A program made the position numbers and the translations under genes. This document shows, in pieces, positions 1-7,724 of a DNA stretch of 62,027 bases. Within the stretch, counting starts at the first letter, position 1. Each line of letters starts with the position of its first letter. Source of the DNA: Myxococcales bacterium (GTDB taxonomy: Bacteria > Myxococcota_A > Polyangia > Polyangiales > Polyangiaceae); assembly GCA_016191785.1 (NCBI GenBank), contig JACPVJ010000192.1:1-62027 (forward strand), given 5' to 3'. The notes under the pieces are model-generated. The model was not told where the DNA came from. It saw only the letters and a program-made list of their open reading frames with translations, and did not search any database.

Positions 1-91
1 GCTGGGCCAGCTTCCGGTCGTGGCGCTGAACCCGCTTGATGAGCGGGGCCACGGCGGCTTGGGCTTCGAGGGCGAGGTCGAGGGTGGAAAA
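1..91. repeat. Left copy of 91-bp terminal direct repeat
   Basis: Bases 1-91 are identical to 61937-62027. Both copies hold the same 5' coding part of the S23-like gene and no mobile-element signature. The simplest reading is an assembler overlap left on a circular sequence, or the same repeat node at both contig ends. Confidence 0.9.
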
Positions 92-97
92 TCGCAT
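1..97 (-). CDS. 5' end of four-helix-bundle (S23) gene, wraps to window end
   Basis: This is the beginning of the gene whose body lies at 61710-62027. On the minus strand an ATG at 97-95 opens a frame reading MRFSTLDLALEAQ. It runs off the window edge at position 1 and resumes at 62027, because bases 1-91 repeat bases 61937-62027. A Shine-Dalgarno-like GGAG (positions 108-105, minus strand) stands 7 bases before the ATG, which supports this start. Joined, the two parts give a complete protein of 107 residues. The join holds if the sequence is circular. If the ends are instead two copies of a repeat, this is only the first 32 codons of one copy. Confidence 0.7.
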   Translation of the reverse strand, partial: MRFSTLDLALEAQAAVAPLIKRVQRHDRKLAQ

Positions 98-106
98 CGG
101 TGAGCT

Positions 107-164
107 CCTTTCGCCCGCCCGGCGGCGGGTCGCACGACCCGCCTGCCGCCGGGCGGGCGAAAGG
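107..164. promoter_or_regulatory. Long near-perfect hairpin in front of the S23-like gene
   Basis: The left arm starts CCTTTCGCCCGCCC and the right arm ends GGGCGGGCGAAAGG. About 26 bases pair across a 3-base loop (cac at 133-135), with one 4-base bulge in the right arm. On the minus strand it lies directly upstream of the S23-like start codon, and its end touches the GGAG ribosome site. It could form an RNA hairpin hiding the ribosome site, or be a REP-like palindrome. No T-run follows, so a Rho-independent terminator is less likely. Confidence 0.6.
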
Positions 165-249
165 ACGGAGCGCGAGTCCTCTGCCCCACGCGCAGCTCGT
201 GCGGGCGCAGTGCCAGCCCACACGGGCTGGCACGAGCCTGCTTCACGCG

Positions 250-524
250 GCACCGCCACCGCCGCAGCCACCGCCACCGCCGCAGCCACCGCCGCCGTCT
301 CGGCCACCGTCACCGCCGCCGTCTCAGCCACCGTCACCGCCACCGCCACCGTCACCGCCACCGCCACCGTCACCGCCACCGCCACCGTCACCGCCACCGC
401 CACCGTCACCGCCACGGCCACCGTCACCGCCACGGCCACCGCCACCGTCACCGCCACCGTCGCCGTCACCGCCGCCGTCTCAGGCACCGTCACCGCCACC
501 ATCCTCAGCCCCGTTGCGAATTTG
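250..524. repeat. Low-complexity CCG/CCA minisatellite
   Basis: The stretch is built from CCGCCACCG and CCGTCACCG blocks with a common period near 18 bases. One plus-strand frame (100-564) is open and would encode an almost pure Pro/Ser protein without a ribosome site or any recognisable domain. Minus-strand frames rich in Gly are interrupted by stops. I treat it as non-coding repeat DNA. The rest of the 98-775 gap holds the hairpin at 107-164 and a copy of the dispersed repeat at 633-775. Confidence 0.6.
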
Positions 525-632
525 TGCACCCCCTGCGGACCAGGGCCCCGACACGCCCCAGTGATCGATCACGCGTGCCTCTATCGCTACCGTCCTGTCC
601 TAGCCCCCAGACCCCATCGCGCTCGCCCTGCA

Positions 633-775
633 CCCTGCACCCTGCACCCCCGCTCTCGCACCGGGGACAGCGCCTTCCCCCCCGCGGCCGCCCGAGCAGA
701 GCGAGGCCGGACGCTTGGGGGGGAACGCCCGCCCCGAGGCCGCATCGCGGCCGAGGCCGGGCGAGGCGGGGGCAC
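633..775 (+). repeat. Dispersed GC-rich intergenic repeat, copy 1
   Basis: The element starts with CCTGCACC units, then CTCTCGCA, then a core with GCGCCTTCCCCCCCGCGGCC, GAGGCCGGACGCTTGGGGGG and GGCGAGGCGGGGGCAC. The same order of blocks occurs inverted at 5834-5980 and direct at 16993-17141. It ends at the stop codon of the thioesterase gene. The core can fold on itself (CCCCCC/GGGGGG and GAGGCCG/CGGCC arms), like REP or MITE-type intergenic palindromes. No coding role is seen. Confidence 0.75.
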
Positions 776-1204
776 TCACGAGGGCGCGATGACCGGCGAC
801 TCGAGGTGCGCTTCGGCCACTCGGCGCACGTCGTCGGGCATGGGGCAGCTCCGCATTGCCGCCAGGTCGGTGGTCACCACCGTGTGGTGCACCTCGGCCG
901 TGAGCACGCGGTCGCTGGCGCGGACGAACGCGTAGCGCAGGGTCAGGCTTCGATTGCCGAGTCGACTGACGCTGGTCTCGACCACCGCCGTGTCGCCGTA
1001 GCGAAGCGGCGCTCGGAAATCCGAGTGCACGGCCACGGCCGGCAGGCCGATCCGTCGCTCGGTCACCAGCCGCGAGTACCCGCCCTCGAGCGGGTCGAAC
1101 AAACGCTCCATGGCCTCGTGGGCGTAGGTCAGGAAGTGCGGAAAGAACAGCAGCCCTGCGGGATCGACCTCGTGGAACCGGACGACGCGTTCGTAGGGAA
1201 ACAC
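776..1204 (-). CDS. YbgC/4HBT-family acyl-CoA thioesterase
   Basis: A 142-residue hot-dog-fold thioesterase, expected to hydrolyse acyl-CoA or acyl-ACP thioesters in the cytoplasm. The N-terminal motif HEVDPAGLLFFPHFLTYAHE matches the 4HBT/YbgC active-site segment, with Asp (residue 14) as the catalytic acid and the following helix giving the substrate tunnel. Length is normal for single-domain members. It starts with GTG at 1204; the only in-frame upstream alternatives run into low-quality sequence. It is divergent from the phospholipase-like gene at 1283 with 78 bases between them, so the promoters face each other there. Substrate cannot be told from sequence. Confidence 0.9.
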   Translation of the reverse strand: MFPYERVVRFHEVDPAGLLFFPHFLTYAHEAMERLFDPLEGGYSRLVTERRIGLPAVAVHSDFRAPLRYGDTAVVETSVSRLGNRSLTLRYAFVRASDRVLTAEVHHTVVTTDLAAMRSCPMPDDVRRVAEAHLESPVIAPS

Positions 1205-1282
1205 GCGATGCGGGTTATCACAGCTCGGGCACGACGGCGATCGGTGCCTGCCGCGCGGGCCGGGCCGGTGTACACTCGGCCG

Positions 1283-4200
1283 ATGCGAGGGCTTCGTATC
1301 GGGCTGGGGGCGCTGGCGCTCTCACTCACCCTGACCGCCACGTCGAACGCCCCGGCGTTCACCACACGCTTTCACATCAAGCTGGCCAACGACGTCCGCA
1401 AGGCGTTGATCCAGAACGGCGGCGCGGGCGTTCCGCTGCGCTTCGGCAACCACACGGTGGTGCTGAAGAGCGAAGACGTGGACGCCCTGCAGAACCACCC
1501 GCTCGAGTTCCGGGCGGGCGCCGTCGGGCCGGACAACATGGCCTTCCCTGGGATGACCGATCCGTCCCACGCCATCGGGCAGCGCCCCTACGAGCAGTGC
1601 GAGCTGCTCTACAAAGAGGCCGTGCTCCCCGCCGAGCGCGCCTACGCCCTCGGCTGCTTCTTGCACGGCTCGACCGACGCCGTCGCGCACCACTACGTCA
1701 ACTACATGACGGGCGAGACCTTCACGCTCACGCCCATCACCACCGGCCGGCAGGCGAGCTGGAGCAACGTGGTGCGCCACATCATCGCCGAGAACATGGT
1801 GCAAGAGGCGGCCCTCACGCTCTCACCCGAGTCGTTCAAGAGCTCCGAGCTCAGCCACACCATCCCCAAGAGCTTCGTCGAGCGCGCCTATTTCTCGGAG
1901 CAGAGCCCGCTCTGGAAGATGATGTCCGCCCACCCGAGCGAGCGCTTCGAGGCCACGTTGCTCGCGAACCCCAAAGCGCTGCTGACGGTCTTGATCCCGA
2001 AGGCCAAGCTCTCCACGGCCGAAGCGCTCTCGCTCACGCCGCGCTTTTTGCGCTTTCTGGACGACGAGCGGAAAGGCGTGAAGACCTCGATCCAGACGAC
2101 GATCGCCGATCTGCAGAACCCGGGCACCGCGAACGGCGCCACCCTGGGCGTGAAGGCCGGGGTCGACGGCAAGCTCGGCACCGCCGACGACACCACCGCG
2201 TGCGCCTCCAGCTGCCCCAGCCTCTACGCCAAGTACAAGACCTACGTGGCGCTGCTCGCGCCACGCTACGACGCCGCCAACAAGCCGCTGCCCCCGGCCT
2301 TCGACAAGATCAGCGACAAGCTCCACGACGACCTGTTCAAGTTCATGCCGGCCTACCTGCAGGTGGTCGAGAACCTGTCGAACGAGCTGAACGCGCCCCT
2401 GGCACCCGGCGGCGACGGGCTCACCCTCGAGAAGGCGAAGGTCGTTCAGCTCTTCCAGCCGCTCAACACCTGGGCCAGCGATCTGACGACCATCGACTAC
2501 CAGGCGCTGACCACCGCGGTGGTCCCGCAGTGGATCCAGGACCTGCAGAAGGCGCTGCAGACCGTCGGGGTCAACGTGTCCATCCCGAGCCTGATCGCCG
2601 GCCTCCTCGATCCGGTGGTGACGCCGATCAAAGACGCCATCAAGGCCTACGTGATCGACGAGGCGACGAAGTACATCGAGGATCTGGTCACCGAGTACAA
2701 GGCGCAATACTCGAAGACGCACCCCGAATACGTGCAGCGCCTCACCCAGGCCGCCCCGGCGGGCCAGAGCGGCACGTTCTTGGATCAGCTGTTCGACAGC
2801 GGGCTCTACGGCCACTCGTTCAACATCGCGGCGACGGCCATCGCCGACCACCGCGCGGTGTTGCCGACCGGTACCGATCCGCTGGTGGGCCCGGCGAGCT
2901 TCGACGCCTCGCACACCCCGAGCTGGATGCAGGCTGGCGTCTGCGACTACCTGCGTCAGGCCATCTTCCCGCTGGGGCTCGAGACCAAGAGCCTGATGAG
3001 CCTGTGGAAGTCCGGGACGGTGCTGCCCGCGCAGGTGACCGAGAACTCGCCGGTCGAGTGCCACGACGGCTCGCTCTCGGCGTTCACGCCCTCGCCCAGC
3101 GCCGGCGTCTGCAAGCTGACCAGTCTGGACACGCTGCTCACCGATTCGGCGCACCGAGGCACGGTGAGTCGAGCGCACCCGCCGCTCTCCGGCACGCCGG
3201 CCGTGGACTGCGTGAACCTCACGATCCAGGGCCTCCCCGCGCCGCCCGCGGGCACCGGAGGGGGCGGCGGGAGTGCGGGCGCCGGTGGCGCAGCCGGAGC
3301 CGGGGCCAACGGCAGCGGCGGAACCTCGACCGGTGGTGGGACCGCATCGGGCAAGCCCTCCGGCGGCGGTGACGACGGGTCGTGCGGATGTCGCGTGCCC
3401 GGGCCCGCACGGCACTCGGGCGCTCCGGTCGCGCTCTTCGCGCTGGCGGCGCTGATGATCGCGCGGCGGCGACGAGCGCGCCGAGCGGCGGCGCTCGCGC
3501 TGCTCGTGGGTCTGTCGGGCTGCGGCTCCGACGACGGCGGCGGCGGCGGCGCGGGCGGTGGCAGCGGCGGCGCGGGTGGCAGCGGCGGCGCGGGTGGCAG
3601 CGGTGGCGCGATCACTGGCGGTGCCGGCGGCAGCGGCGGCAGCGCGGGCAGTGGCGGCAGCGCGGGCAGTGGCGGCAGCGCGGGCAGTGGCGGCAGCGCG
3701 GGCAGTGGCGGCAGCGCGGGCAGCGGTGGCGGGGCCACGGGCGGCACCGGCGGGAGCACCGGCAGCACCGGGGGCAGCGCCGCAGTCGCGCTCCTGGCCG
3801 AGCTCGGCACGAGCGTGTGGCACGGCAAGCAGACCCGAGCCGGGAAAGCGCGCGCGTACGAGATCGAGTTCGACGCGATCAACCTGTTCTGGGCCGAGAC
3901 CCGCAATCCCTTCGGCCCCGCGCGCAAGCGCCAGCTTCGCATCATGCAGGTGCAGGCCGACGGCAAGACCGTGAACACCACCATCACCGTGCCCGCGGGC
4001 TGGCCGTCGGACACCGACAACGGCAAGAAAGAGACGTTCACCGTCGAGGTGCTGGCCGGGCCACCCAAGCAGCTGCGCGTGACCCAGGGCAGCCAGATCG
4101 AGGTCTTCGATCAAGGCCCCTGGCCCGCGCCGACCACCGGGCTCACCGCGATCGTGCGGGCGTTCTCGTCGACCGGCGCCATGGCCAACGCGTACTGCGA

Positions 4201-4765
4201 GTCCAGCAACCTGACGGCGCCGAACCGCGCGGTGATCTGGGAGTTTGCCCGGGGCAAGTCGGCCGAGCCGATCCTCGGCGAAGACGTCGTCGCAGGGGTG
4301 CCGCTGACGAAGTGGACGGATCCGACCGGGCTGAACCAGTTCGCGATCACCAACGTGCCGGGCTTCGACCAGCTCGGGGGCACGCTGCTCTCGGATCAGT
4401 TCAACTTCATCGTGCTGTACCTGGGCAGCATCAACCAACCGGCGGGCACGATCTCGCTCCGCGAGAAGGACGACGCCGTCGGCGATGGGCTCTGGGCGTG
4501 GCTCGGCACCAAGGTGGGCAGCGCCAACTCGGCGGACGTCTTCCTCGAGGTGCACGGCCACGCCACCCCGGATCTGACCGCCGACGCGCCGAGCGCGACC
4601 TTCCCGGCGCAGGACCTCCCGATCGAGGCGATGATGCTGCGGTGCAACGACGCGCTGGTCGATCGGGACCTCGAGGTCTCGCAAGGCGGCGGGGTCTGGA
4701 AGGCGATCACCACCGGGCTGACCAAGCCCAAGATCGACGCCAAGCTGTTCCCGCCGGCGCTCTGA
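1283..4765 (+). CDS. Secreted Zn-dependent phospholipase C-like protein with MYXO-CTERM, fused in frame to a lipoprotein
   Basis: The open frame gives 1160 residues. A signal peptide (about 1-25, ending TSNAPA) precedes a domain resembling bacterial zinc-dependent phospholipase C/S1-P1 proteins, with CFLHGSTDAVAHHYVN around residue 126 carrying plausible zinc ligands. A Gly/Ala/Ser linker follows. Around residues 701-734 stands a MYXO-CTERM-like tail: CGC motif, hydrophobic helix (ALFALAALMIA) and RRRRARR. This tail should end the protein, but the frame runs on into LALLVGLSGC, a lipoprotein signal, then a long GSGGSA repeat linker and about 330 further residues of unknown fold. Either two genes share a frame or this is a real fusion. 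The start at 1283 is chosen because the signal peptide begins there; the frame is open further upstream but that part is not protein-like. Confidence 0.75.
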   Translation: MRGLRIGLGALALSLTLTATSNAPAFTTRFHIKLANDVRKALIQNGGAGVPLRFGNHTVVLKSEDVDALQNHPLEFRAGAVGPDNMAFPGMTDPSHAIGQRPYEQCELLYKEAVLPAERAYALGCFLHGSTDAVAHHYVNYMTGETFTLTPITTGRQASWSNVVRHIIAENMVQEAALTLSPESFKSSELSHTIPKSFVERAYFSEQSPLWKMMSAHPSERFEATLLANPKALLTVLIPKAKLSTAEALSLTPRFLRFLDDERKGVKTSIQTTIADLQNPGTANGATLGVKAGVDGKLGTADDTTACASSCPSLYAKYKTYVALLAPRYDAANKPLPPAFDKISDKLHDDLFKFMPAYLQVVENLSNELNAPLAPGGDGLTLEKAKVVQLFQPLNTWASDLTTIDYQALTTAVVPQWIQDLQKALQTVGVNVSIPSLIAGLLDPVVTPIKDAIKAYVIDEATKYIEDLVTEYKAQYSKTHPEYVQRLTQAAPAGQSGTFLDQLFDSGLYGHSFNIAATAIADHRAVLPTGTDPLVGPASFDASHTPSWMQAGVCDYLRQAIFPLGLETKSLMSLWKSGTVLPAQVTENSPVECHDGSLSAFTPSPSAGVCKLTSLDTLLTDSAHRGTVSRAHPPLSGTPAVDCVNLTIQGLPAPPAGTGGGGGSAGAGGAAGAGANGSGGTSTGGGTASGKPSGGGDDGSCGCRVPGPARHSGAPVALFALAALMIARRRRARRAAALALLVGLSGCGSDDGGGGGAGGGSGGAGGSGGAGGSGGAITGGAGGSGGSAGSGGSAGSGGSAGSGGSAGSGGSAGSGGGATGGTGGSTGSTGGSAAVALLAELGTSVWHGKQTRAGKARAYEIEFDAINLFWAETRNPFGPARKRQLRIMQVQADGKTVNTTITVPAGWPSDTDNGKKETFTVEVLAGPPKQLRVTQGSQIEVFDQGPWPAPTTGLTAIVRAFSSTGAMANAYCESSNLTAPNRAVIWEFARGKSAEPILGEDVVAGVPLTKWTDPTGLNQFAITNVPGFDQLGGTLLSDQFNFIVLYLGSINQPAGTISLREKDDAVGDGLWAWLGTKVGSANSADVFLEVHGHATPDLTADAPSATFPAQDLPIEAMMLRCNDALVDRDLEVSQGGGVWKAITTGLTKPKIDAKLFPPAL
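3455..4765 (+). CDS. Possible separate lipoprotein gene inside the long frame
   Basis: An internal ATG at 3455 would give a 436-residue lipoprotein. Its signal has an Arg-rich start (RRRRARR), hydrophobic AAALALLVGL and lipobox LSGC (Cys at 3521). About 85 residues of Gly/Ser-rich linker with SAGSGG repeats follow, then a globular part from about 3785 with no family I recognise. The same arginines serve as the tail of the MYXO-CTERM of the preceding protein, which is why no stop codon separates them. No clear ribosome site precedes the ATG. It could instead be only the C-terminal part of the longer product. Confidence 0.45.
   Translation: MIARRRRARRAAALALLVGLSGCGSDDGGGGGAGGGSGGAGGSGGAGGSGGAITGGAGGSGGSAGSGGSAGSGGSAGSGGSAGSGGSAGSGGGATGGTGGSTGSTGGSAAVALLAELGTSVWHGKQTRAGKARAYEIEFDAINLFWAETRNPFGPARKRQLRIMQVQADGKTVNTTITVPAGWPSDTDNGKKETFTVEVLAGPPKQLRVTQGSQIEVFDQGPWPAPTTGLTAIVRAFSSTGAMANAYCESSNLTAPNRAVIWEFARGKSAEPILGEDVVAGVPLTKWTDPTGLNQFAITNVPGFDQLGGTLLSDQFNFIVLYLGSINQPAGTISLREKDDAVGDGLWAWLGTKVGSANSADVFLEVHGHATPDLTADAPSATFPAQDLPIEAMMLRCNDALVDRDLEVSQGGGVWKAITTGLTKPKIDAKLFPPAL
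3540..3780 (+). repeat. Coding minisatellite for Gly/Ser linker
   Basis: About six near-identical 18-base units (AGCGCGGGCAGTGGCGGC) around 3640-3730 sit within a longer Gly/Ser-coding tract. They encode (SAGSGG)n, a flexible spacer between the lipid anchor and the globular domain. Similar linkers occur in the lipoproteins at 6402, 24393 and 26379. Confidence 0.8.
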
Positions 4766-4778
4766 TCCGAGCTCCCGC

Positions 4779-5738
4779 TCACTGGCCCGCGAAGCGACAG
4801 GTCTTGGCGTTGCCCGGGAAGGTCCGGTCGGGCAAGCAGGCTCGCGGCTTGCCGAGCATGTTCATCGTCGGACAGTCCGCGAGGGTACGGCAGAAGACGA
4901 TCGACGACCGATCAGGGACGTCGTACGCGCCCATGCACGCCGAGAACTGCCGCGGTGTGATGGCTGCGTTGGCGCAAGGGTAGCCGCCGCAGTCGTCAGG
5001 GGTCGTGCAACCCAGCGCCCAGCGGTCGTCGTTCGGCTCGTCGCCGCAGTCGCTCGCACACTCGCCCTTCTTCTGCTTGGCGTTCCAGCAGCACACCGGC
5101 TTGTCCCCCGAGCAGCGCGCCTTACCGCACTGCACTCCGCTCTTTTCGTACACGCACGAGCCGCGCTGGGCGCCCGCGCTCGCCGCACAGCGAAACCCCG
5201 GGCTGCACGCACCGCCGGGGAGGCATTGCTCCACCGGCCCGTGGAGGCAGGGCACGTCCGAGCACACTGCGATCGGTGGGCAGCCGCCGCTGCAGCCCCA
5301 CGTCATGCAGCACGACTGCGTGCCGGGGCAGTCCGCCTTCTCGTCGCAGTGCAGCTCGGTGACGCCCTCGCCCAGCTTCTCGCACGCGTACTCGTCCTTC
5401 TGCGGCTTGGGAACGCAGGCTGCGACCCCGAGGGGTCCGCTCTCGCAGCACACCTGGGTCGTGAGATCGCACTGCTTGTCTGCGCACGCGATCTTGCCGG
5501 GGGTCGCCGACGGAGCCGGGCCGAGCTTCACCGGCGCGCCACCCTCTGCGGCCGCGTCCGGCGCGGCGGGCGCGGCGGGCAACGCCGCGGCATCGGGGCT
5601 CGGCACCGCACCAACACCCGGACTCGATGCGTCGCTCGCACTCTCGGGCGTCGGACCGCGCGGCCCGGGCTCGGCGTGGCAGGTCGCTACGCCAAGGGCG
5701 GCCAGCACCGCTGCGTTCGTCCACCTCACTCGGGGCAT
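4779..5738 (-). CDS. Cys-rich lipoprotein of unknown function
   Basis: Translation from the ATG at 5738 gives 319 residues. The signal peptide MPRVRWTNAAVLAALGVATC ends in a plausible lipobox, so the protein is likely anchored to a membrane and exposed. An Ala/Pro-rich spacer (about 25-80) is followed by many paired cysteines (CCESG, CCMTWGCSGGCPP, CCWN), as in the disulfide-rich surface proteins common in myxobacteria. No catalytic motif is seen. It is convergent with the long frame ending at 4765, 13 bases away. A start 18 codons upstream is possible but would bury the signal peptide. Confidence 0.75.
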   Translation of the reverse strand: MPRVRWTNAAVLAALGVATCHAEPGPRGPTPESASDASSPGVGAVPSPDAAALPAAPAAPDAAAEGGAPVKLGPAPSATPGKIACADKQCDLTTQVCCESGPLGVAACVPKPQKDEYACEKLGEGVTELHCDEKADCPGTQSCCMTWGCSGGCPPIAVCSDVPCLHGPVEQCLPGGACSPGFRCAASAGAQRGSCVYEKSGVQCGKARCSGDKPVCCWNAKQKKGECASDCGDEPNDDRWALGCTTPDDCGGYPCANAAITPRQFSACMGAYDVPDRSSIVFCRTLADCPTMNMLGKPRACLPDRTFPGNAKTCRFAGQ

Positions 5739-5833
5739 CGAGGCGCGAGCATAGGCTGCGCGGGCTGCGGTGGGGAAGACGCCGACGATCACCCCGCGCC
5801 ATCATCGATCAGTAGGGCGCTCTGGCGGGTGGG

Positions 5834-5980
5834 GGTGCCCCCGCCTCGCCCGGCCTCGGCCGCGGTGCGGCCTCGGGGCGGGCGTTCCCCCCCTTGCGTC
5901 CGGCCTCGCTGCGCTCGGGCGGCCGCGGGGGGGAAGGCGCCGCACCGACCGGCGGCGCGTTGCGAGAGCGGGGGTGCAGA
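5834..5980 (-). repeat. Dispersed GC-rich intergenic repeat, copy 2 (inverted)
   Basis: Reverse-complement copy of the element at 633-775: GTGCCCCCGCCTCGCCC at one end and TGCGAGAGCGGGGGTGCA at the other, with the same CCCCCC/GGGGGG core. It fills part of the 5739-6401 gap between the Cys-rich lipoprotein and the vWA gene. Confidence 0.75.
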
Positions 5981-6002
5981 CACCGACGACGTCGAGGCGC
6001 GC

Positions 6003-6172
6003 GCTCCGGCGTGGCGCTTGTCGCTCACAGCGACACCGACCACGCCGATGCGCGTTGCCCGGTGGCCGTTGTCGCTCACGGCGACACCGACCACGCCGAT
6101 GCGCGTTGCCCGGTGGCGATTGTCGCTCACAGCGACACCGACCACGCCGATGCGCGTTCCGGCGTGGCGTTT
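6003..6172 (+). repeat. 51-bp tandem repeat with built-in hairpins
   Basis: Three copies begin at 6020, 6071 and 6122 (exact 51-base spacing), with partial units on both sides. Each unit contains TGTCGCT-cac-AGCGACA (or its one-base variant), a 7-bp stem with a 3-base loop, and the block ACCGACCACGCCGATGCGCG. The period is a multiple of three, so frames stay open on both strands, but no start or domain suggests a protein. CRISPR is excluded because the units are contiguous with no spacers. Confidence 0.8.
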
Positions 6173-6401
6173 GGCGCAGACAGCGCCAGGGTGGTCTGCA
6201 TCCCTGATTGGTACTCGGGCCGGGCAGGAGCGACAAAGGCGCGCGTCCCGCCCCTGACACCGACACTTCGCCCGCGTGGCGCCGACCGTGCCCCTTCGGG
6301 CATCACGAAGCGCGTCGCATGGCCTCGGGGCGTTCGATCAAGGCTGCCCCGCTCACTCCACGGCTTGCCGCAGGTCGGGTTTTGCCGGACACTTCAGGGC
6401 G

Positions 6402-7721
6402 ATGCGCACTCTTGCTTCGGCTCTCGGTTGGTCTTCGGTCCTGGCTCTGGTCTTCGCAGCCTGCAGCTCCGATTCCGAGGGCGGCGGCGGCGGGGGAGCC
6501 AGCAGCGGCGGCGCGAGCACTGGCGGAGCTAGCACTGGCGGAGCAAGCACCGGCGGCACCGCGGGCAGCGGCGGCTCGAGCACCGGCGGCTCCGGCACCG
6601 GCGGCTCCGGCACCGGCGGCGCGGGCACCGGCGGCTCCGGCACCGGCGGCTCCGGCACCGGTGGCTCCGGCACCGGCGGCGCGGGCACCGGCGGCTCCGC
6701 CGGCGACGCGGGCATCGCCGACGTGTCGTTCACCTACGACGGCCCGGTCGGCGACGACGGCGGCATCGGCGACGCCTGCGCCGCGACCACGGTGAAGGCC
6801 GATCCGGCGCCCCTCGACATGTTCATCATGCTCGACAACTCCGGAAGCATGGGCGCCGACTGCACCATCGGTCAGGCGACCACCTCGAAGTGGTGCTACT
6901 CGATCAACGCGCTGTCGCAGTTCTTCCAGGCTGCCCCGAGCGGCACCGGCGTGGCGCTGCAATACTTCCCCAAGTGCTGGCCCTCGACCGCCGAGTGCAC
7001 CACGGGCGCGAGCTGCTCGGTGGCCGAGGTGGGCCTCGCCACCCTGCCGGGCAACCTGACCGCGCTCCAGACCTCGCTCAACGGCACCACTCCGAGCGGC
7101 GGCACCCCGATGGAAGCCGCGCTCAACGGTCTGACCAAGTTCACCCAGGCGAACAAACAACCGGGGCGCGTGATGATCGGCGTGTTCATCACCGATGGCG
7201 TGCCCGAGGGCTGCACGACCAACGTCAACACCCTGGCGGGTATCGTGCAAAACCACCTGACCGCGACCGGCATCAAGTCGTTCGTGATCGGGATGGACGG
7301 CGCAGACTTCGGCAAGCTCGACTCGATCGCGGCTCCCGGCGGCGCGTCCCCCCACACCCAGTACTGCGGCGGCAACAGCCCCTGCTACTCGTACGACGTG
7401 GACAACGGCAACCCTGCGGCGTTCACCGCGGTGCTCGCCGCCATCCAGAAGAGCGCCGTCGCGTGCCAGTACAGCATGCCCACCACCGACGGCGGCATCG
7501 TCGATCTGAACAAGGTCGAGGTGCAGTACTTCCCGGGCGGCAACCCGCCCGCGCAGAAGCTGACCAAGGTGACCAATTCGGCGGCCTGCACCGGCGCCGG
7601 CTGGTTCTTCGACAACAACGCGAACCCCAAGTCGATCTTGCTCTGCCCCGGCAGCTGCTCGGTGGTCCAGCTCGACTCGAAGGCCAAGGTCGACGTCAAC
7701 CTGGGCTGCCTGGGCTCGTGA
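6402..7721 (+). CDS. vWA-domain lipoprotein
   Basis: A 439-residue protein with signal peptide and lipobox (VFAACSSD, Cys near residue 21). A Gly/Ser/Thr-rich linker (about 25-105, many STGG/GTGG units) leads to a von Willebrand factor A domain. The metal-binding MIDAS is complete: LDNSGSMG, then TPMEAAL, then FITDGVPEG. Such domains bind protein partners through a metal ion; this one would act at the cell surface. Several cysteines near the C-terminus suggest disulfides. The start at 6402 is the ATG opening the signal peptide; upstream codons in frame do not look like protein. It is convergent with the next gene (3 bases apart). Confidence 0.85.
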   Translation: MRTLASALGWSSVLALVFAACSSDSEGGGGGGASSGGASTGGASTGGASTGGTAGSGGSSTGGSGTGGSGTGGAGTGGSGTGGSGTGGSGTGGAGTGGSAGDAGIADVSFTYDGPVGDDGGIGDACAATTVKADPAPLDMFIMLDNSGSMGADCTIGQATTSKWCYSINALSQFFQAAPSGTGVALQYFPKCWPSTAECTTGASCSVAEVGLATLPGNLTALQTSLNGTTPSGGTPMEAALNGLTKFTQANKQPGRVMIGVFITDGVPEGCTTNVNTLAGIVQNHLTATGIKSFVIGMDGADFGKLDSIAAPGGASPHTQYCGGNSPCYSYDVDNGNPAAFTAVLAAIQKSAVACQYSMPTTDGGIVDLNKVEVQYFPGGNPPAQKLTKVTNSAACTGAGWFFDNNANPKSILLCPGSCSVVQLDSKAKVDVNLGCLGS

Positions 7722-7724
7722 CGC

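Noticed and set aside
100..564. Pro-rich plus-strand frame
   Set aside because: Simple CCG/CCA repeat, no ribosome site, no signal peptide or domain. Treated as non-coding minisatellite.
524..1282. N-terminal extension of the phospholipase-like frame
   Set aside because: The frame is open but runs through repeat copy 1 and antisense to the thioesterase gene. The signal peptide at 1283 marks the real start.
1823..4684. 953-codon minus-strand frame opposite the lipoprotein/phospholipase region
   Set aside because: Mirror frame of GC-rich coding DNA. The plus strand has signal peptide, motifs and linker repeats; this frame has only Arg/Ala/Gly runs.
6003..6172. CRISPR array
   Set aside because: Units are contiguous (51-base period with no unique spacers), and no cas genes are in the window.
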